From Erythrobacter dokdonensis DSW-74 (GTDB lineage Bacteria > Pseudomonadota > Alphaproteobacteria > Sphingomonadales > Sphingomonadaceae): a stretch of DNA of 64,000 bases. Positions 60,629 to 64,000 of the stretch are shown in pieces. The notes below the pieces were generated by a model that was not told where the DNA came from, did no database searches, and was given only the letters and a program-made list of their open reading frames with translations. The first letter of the stretch is position 1. Each line of letters begins with the position of its first letter. Position numbers and translations under genes: made by a program. Location of the stretch: assembly GCF_001677335.1 (NCBI RefSeq), contig NZ_LZYB01000001.1, forward strand, positions 62,001 to 126,000, written 5' to 3'.

Positions 60629-62824
60629 CTATGGCTTCCCACCCATTCGCTTGTAGCGCGTCTTGCCGTAGCGGGTCTTGCGGGTGCCCGGCTTGCCCTC
60701 GTTCGAGCGCCCGACAATCGGCGCGCGTTTCTGGTCGTCGGGTAATCCCAGCTCGTCTGCTTCCAGCCGCCGGATTTCGTCGCGTAGGCGTCCTGCTTCC
60801 TCGAACTCCAGATTGGCCGCCGCCTCGCGCATGCGCTTTTCGAGGTCTTCGATGTAGGAGCGCAGGTTGTGTCCGACGAGGTTGTTGCGCTCCTCGTCGC
60901 CGGTATCGACCACCACGCCATCCTGCGAGGCGGTGTGCGCGACGATGTCGTGGATGTTGCGCTTGATGGTCTGCGGCGTGATGCCGTGTTCCTCGTTGAA
61001 CGCCTGCTGCTTGGCGCGCCTGCGATCGGTTTCGGCGAGCGCGCGCTCCATCGAGCCGGTGATGCGGTCGGCATAGAGGATCACGCGCCCGTCGACATTA
61101 CGCGCGGCGCGGCCAATGGTCTGGATCAGCGAGGTTTCGGAGCGCAGGAAGCCCTCCTTGTCGGCATCGAGAATGCACACCAGCCCGCATTCGGGAATGT
61201 CGAGGCCTTCGCGCAGCAGGTTGATCCCTACCAGTACGTCATAGACCCCGAGCCTGAGGTCGCGGATCAGCTCGATGCGCTCCAGCGTCTCGACGTCCGA
61301 GTGCATGTAGCGCACGCGCACGCCCGCCTCGTGCATGAATTCGGTCAGGTCTTCGGCCATGCGCTTGGTGAGCGTGGTGACAAGTGTGCGGTAGCCCTTG
61401 GCGGCGGTGGCCTTGCACTCGGTAATGCAGTCCTGCACCTGATCCTCGACCGGGCGAATTTCCACAGGCGGGTCGATCAGCCCCGTCGGGCGGATCACCT
61501 GTTCGGCAAAGACCCCGCCGGTCTGCTCCATCTCCCAGCCGCCCGGCGTGGCGCTGACAGCGAAGGTCTGCGGGCGCATCGCGTCCCATTCGTTGAAGCG
61601 CAGCGGGCGATTGTCGATGCAGCTTGGCAGGCGGAAGCCGTATTCAGCCAGCGTCAGCTTGCGGCGGTGGTCCCCGCGCGCCATCGCGCCGATCTGCGGC
61701 ACGGTCTGGTGACTTTCATCGACAAACAGCAGCGCGTTTTCGGGCAGGTATTCGAACAAGGTCGGTGGCGGCTCGCCGGGGAGTCGTCCGGTGAGGAAGC
61801 GCGAGTAATTCTCGATCCCCGCGCAGGAGCCTGTCGCCGCGATCATCTCGAGATCGAAATTGGTGCGCTGTTCGAGCCGCTGGCGTTCGAGCAGCTTGCC
61901 CTCGGCCTCCAACTCCTTGAGCCGTTCCTCCAGCTCGAATTTGATCGCGGCCATGGCCTGTTTCATCGTCGGGCCGGGCGTCACATAGTGCGAATTGGCG
62001 TAGACCCGCACCTTCTCCAGCGAAGCGCCCTTGGTGCCGGTCAGCGGATCGAATTCGGATATGGCTTCGATCTCGTCGCCGAAGAAGCTGACCCGCCAGG
62101 CCATGTCCTCGTAGTGCGAGGGGAAGATTTCGAGGCTGTCGCCGCGCACCCGGAAGCACCCCCGCGTGAAGGCCGCGTCGTTGCGCTTGTATTGCAGCGC
62201 GACGAGCTTGCGGATCAGCTCGCGCTGGTCGACCACTTCGCCCGCCTTGATGTCGAAGATCATCGCCGAATAGGTCTCGACCGATCCGATGCCGTAGAGG
62301 CAGGACACGGAGGCAACGATGATCACGTCGTCGCGCTCAAGCAGCGCGCGGGTGGCCGAGTGGCGCATCCGGTCGATCGCCTCGTTCACGCTCGACTCTT
62401 TCTCGATATAGGTGTCCGAGCGCGGGACGTAGGCTTCGGGCTGGTAGTAGTCGTAATAGCTGACGAAATACTCGACCGCATTTTCGGGGAAGAAGCTCTT
62501 GAATTCGCCGTAAAGCTGCGCGGCCAGGATCTTGTTCGGAGCGAGAATCAGCGCCGGGCGCTGCAAGGTTTCGATCACCTTGGCCATGGTGAAGGTCTTG
62601 CCGCTCCCGGTGACGCCCAGCAGCACCTGCGTCTTCTCGCCTGCCAGCGCGCTTTCGGTAAGTTCGGCAATCGCGGTCGGCTGGTCGCCGGCCGGCTCGT
62701 AGTCCGACACCAGCTTGAACGGGATCCCGCCCATCGACTTGTCGGGGCGCTGGGGGCGGTGCGGGGTGAAGTCCGCGCCCGTTTCGGGTTCGTCCAGTCC
62801 GCGGCGGATCACGAGTTCGGCCAT
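60629..62824 (-). CDS. uvrB: UvrABC system protein B
   Basis: DNA-damage verifying helicase-like subunit of nucleotide excision repair. The 731-residue protein has Walker [12 protein letters not shown] (near 68-78), the beta-hairpin [16 protein letters not shown] motif [23 protein letters not shown] (motif VI), and a C-terminal UvrC-binding segment. It has a family-atypical N-terminal extension before [20 protein letters not shown] at 62824 is used. No LexA-type GAAC/GTTC pair was found in the 130 bases upstream. Confidence 0.97.
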   Translation of the reverse strand: MAELVIRRGLDEPETGADFTPHRPQRPDKSMGGIPFKLVSDYEPAGDQPTAIAELTESALAGEKTQVLLGVTGSGKTFTMAKVIETLQRPALILAPNKILAAQLYGEFKSFFPENAVEYFVSYYDYYQPEAYVPRSDTYIEKESSVNEAIDRMRHSATRALLERDDVIIVASVSCLYGIGSVETYSAMIFDIKAGEVVDQRELIRKLVALQYKRNDAAFTRGCFRVRGDSLEIFPSHYEDMAWRVSFFGDEIEAISEFDPLTGTKGASLEKVRVYANSHYVTPGPTMKQAMAAIKFELEERLKELEAEGKLLERQRLEQRTNFDLEMIAATGSCAGIENYSRFLTGRLPGEPPPTLFEYLPENALLFVDESHQTVPQIGAMARGDHRRKLTLAEYGFRLPSCIDNRPLRFNEWDAMRPQTFAVSATPGGWEMEQTGGVFAEQVIRPTGLIDPPVEIRPVEDQVQDCITECKATAAKGYRTLVTTLTKRMAEDLTEFMHEAGVRVRYMHSDVETLERIELIRDLRLGVYDVLVGINLLREGLDIPECGLVCILDADKEGFLRSETSLIQTIGRAARNVDGRVILYADRITGSMERALAETDRRRAKQQAFNEEHGITPQTIKRNIHDIVAHTASQDGVVVDTGDEERNNLVGHNLRSYIEDLEKRMREAAANLEFEEAGRLRDEIRRLEADELGLPDDQKRAPIVGRSNEGKPGTRKTRYGKTRYKRMGGKP

Positions 62825-62956
62825 GGGCTGCCATATGAGGCCGCACCCCGCGCTTCTCAAGCATTTGCTTTTTCCCTGCGCGCTCCGGCGTGCAATCGGC
62901 TATGCAGGCAATTCCAGCGGGTGCCGAGGTGGCGGCCCGGCAAGGGAGATGCAGCA

Positions 62957-63499
62957 ATGAAGCGGATGGCGATGATCGGGCTGATGGGCGCACTGGTGGC
63001 GGGCTGTTCTGGCGGCGCCGATAGCGGAGGGGCCGATGCCGACGGTGACGGCACCGTCTCCGCCGAGGAGATCGCCACCAAGGTCGAGGCCGAGGGTATC
63101 AAGCCCGAACCCGGCCAGTACAAGGCCACCATCACGATGACCGCAATGGAAATCCCCGGGATGCCTGCCGACATGGCAGGACACGGCACCGGCATGACCA
63201 CGACCACCGAATACTGTCTTACGCAAGAAGACGTTCAGGACGGCTTCGAGGAGATGATGAAGCGCGGCCAAAACGGCGACTGTTCCTATGAAAGCTTCAA
63301 TCTCGATGACGGCAATTTCGATGCCGTGATGGTGTGCCGCACTCCCGAAGGCGATGCGCGCATGAGCATGGAGGGCACCGCCACCCCGACCACATCCGAT
63401 TTCACTGCCACCATGGCAATGAATGTGCCGGAAATGGGCGAGGGCAAGATGACCTTTGCCGCAAAGCACGAAAGGATCGGCGACTGTCCGGCCCAGTAG
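62957..63499 (+). CDS. DUF3617 lipoprotein with EF-hand-like loop
   Basis: A 180-residue lipoprotein: lipobox VAGC (C17), then a linker carrying a canonical 12-residue EF-hand loop DADGDGTVSAEE (27-38), then a DUF3617 domain (about 45-175) beginning EPGQYKATITMTAMEIPGMP with cysteines EYCLTQED, GDCSYE, MVCRTP and a final GDCPAQ. The function of DUF3617 is unknown. ATG at 62957 is preceded by GGGAGA. Divergent from uvrB. A very long open frame across uvrB's antisense ends here and is rejected. Confidence 0.85.
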   Translation: MKRMAMIGLMGALVAGCSGGADSGGADADGDGTVSAEEIATKVEAEGIKPEPGQYKATITMTAMEIPGMPADMAGHGTGMTTTTEYCLTQEDVQDGFEEMMKRGQNGDCSYESFNLDDGNFDAVMVCRTPEGDARMSMEGTATPTTSDFTATMAMNVPEMGEGKMTFAAKHERIGDCPAQ

Positions 63500-63582
63500 T
63501 CCAGCCCGGTAGAATGTGTCGGATTTGTTACGCGCGTTACAATTAATTGAACATTCATTCCGGTTCTGGCTTGTAGGGCGTC

Positions 63583-64000
63583 ATGAAGCAGCCCCGCATC
63601 GGTCTTGATCGTCCTGTGCTGCCTGCTCCGCTGGTCGCGGCGGCAGGCGCCGTGGGCGCGCGCGCGCAGCAGGCCTATGTCGCCTCCGGCCTTGCCCGCC
63701 GGGTGGAGCTGGCGCGCGAAATCATTCCCGAGGAGCATGAGGCCGGCAAGCCCAAGCTGGCACGGATGCTGGGCGAGGCCGATGTGCTGCTCGAACCTTT
63801 CCGCCGTCCGCGCCGCAAGCTGGACATCGCGGCCACCGCCAATCCGCAGATGGTGATGGTCCTGCCCGGCTTTGCGACCCATCCGGTGCGCATGCGCTAT
63901 CTCGCGCAGGCGATCGAAGCGGCAGGCCATCGCACCAAACGCTGGGGTCTGGGGTTCAACTGGGGCGCGGACGAGGAACGTTTCGAGCTGCTCGAGGCGA
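63583..64000 (+). CDS. Alpha/beta-fold hydrolase, N-terminal part (cut by window end)
   Basis: About 139 codons are visible from ATG at 63583, with no stop before the edge. A basic N-terminal region (about 1-80) precedes VMVLPGFATHPVRMRYLAQAIEAAGHRTKRWGLGFNWG, the first strand, oxyanion loop (LPGF) and helix typical of lipase/esterase-like alpha/beta hydrolases. The catalytic serine lies beyond the window. The short upstream gap is AT-rich, with GTTAC repeated twice around GCGC at 63526-63539. Confidence 0.7.
   Translation, partial: MKQPRIGLDRPVLPAPLVAAAGAVGARAQQAYVASGLARRVELAREIIPEEHEAGKPKLARMLGEADVLLEPFRRPRRKLDIAATANPQMVMVLPGFATHPVRMRYLAQAIEAAGHRTKRWGLGFNWGADEERFELLEA

Noticed and set aside
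62825..62956. LexA/SOS box upstream of uvrB
   Set aside because: No GAAC-N7-GAAC or GTTC-N7-GTTC arrangement is visible in the gap.
60869..63499. Plus-strand 876-codon open frame
   Set aside because: It is the antisense of uvrB; only the last 180 codons (62957-63499) form a real lipoprotein gene. The rest lacks recognisable domains.

Overview
The window is high-GC, tightly packed chromosomal DNA with many 4-bp ATGA start/stop overlaps. Gene content (sigma-F/NrsF and bufferin genes, CtrA-type box, a probable alphaproteobacterial Mic60 next to hemCD, elongator tRNA-Met with encoded CCA, the CCTGAGCTTGTC repeat) points to an alphaproteobacterium, most likely Sphingomonadales and probably Erythrobacteraceae. 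That taxonomic call is inferred from gene content only. No prophage, transposase, CRISPR array or rRNA was seen.

Layout. 0-6 kb: cut 3' end of a membrane protein, then a minus-strand operon GGDEF-EAL / dapF / mtaB / ftsY / yciB, then an EVE-domain gene. 6-14 kb: a ThDP enzyme, LplT-like transporter, pgsA, PilZ protein, and rnd-oxyR. 14-19 kb: aspS, acpP, fabF, mltG, a 2H phosphoesterase and tRNA-Met. 19-23 kb: a minus-strand operon bufA-bufB-bufC-doxX-sigF-nrsF, read from a perfect sigma-F-type promoter; this should make a copper-binding modified peptide (bufferin) together with its own stress regulator. 23-29 kb: an AcrA/AcrB/OprM-type RND efflux operon.

29-39 kb is a sulfur/respiration block. 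A peroxiredoxin plus ArsR-type repressor is divergent from an operon of persulfide-dioxygenase-like MBL protein, two YeeE/YedE membrane proteins, DUF442 protein, type II-like sulfide:quinone oxidoreductase and SulP transporter. It is followed by a second peroxiredoxin and a cyanide-insensitive bd-type quinol oxidase (cydA, cydB, and a 44-residue DUF2474 gene). Together these could oxidise sulfide to quinol and pass electrons to a sulfide-tolerant oxidase. 39-45 kb: lactate monooxygenase-type enzyme, a 51-residue ORF, and a catabolic operon gcdH-maiA-fumarylacetoacetase-SSADH. 45-50 kb: secreted tail-collar protein, single receiver domain, HHH protein, VWA lipoprotein, flippase. 50-55 kb: gpsA-tsaD divergent from hemC-hemD-mic60-like. 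55-64 kb: UbiH-type hydroxylase, DsbD, lipoprotein, S10 peptidase, uvrB, a DUF3617 lipoprotein, and the start of an alpha/beta hydrolase.

Three parS-like 16-mers (6.1, 23.1, 42.2 kb) lie in intergenic gaps; two have an adjacent GGGGTCT repeat tract. Together with a perfect DnaA box at 40.5 kb they suggest, but do not prove, an origin-proximal location.
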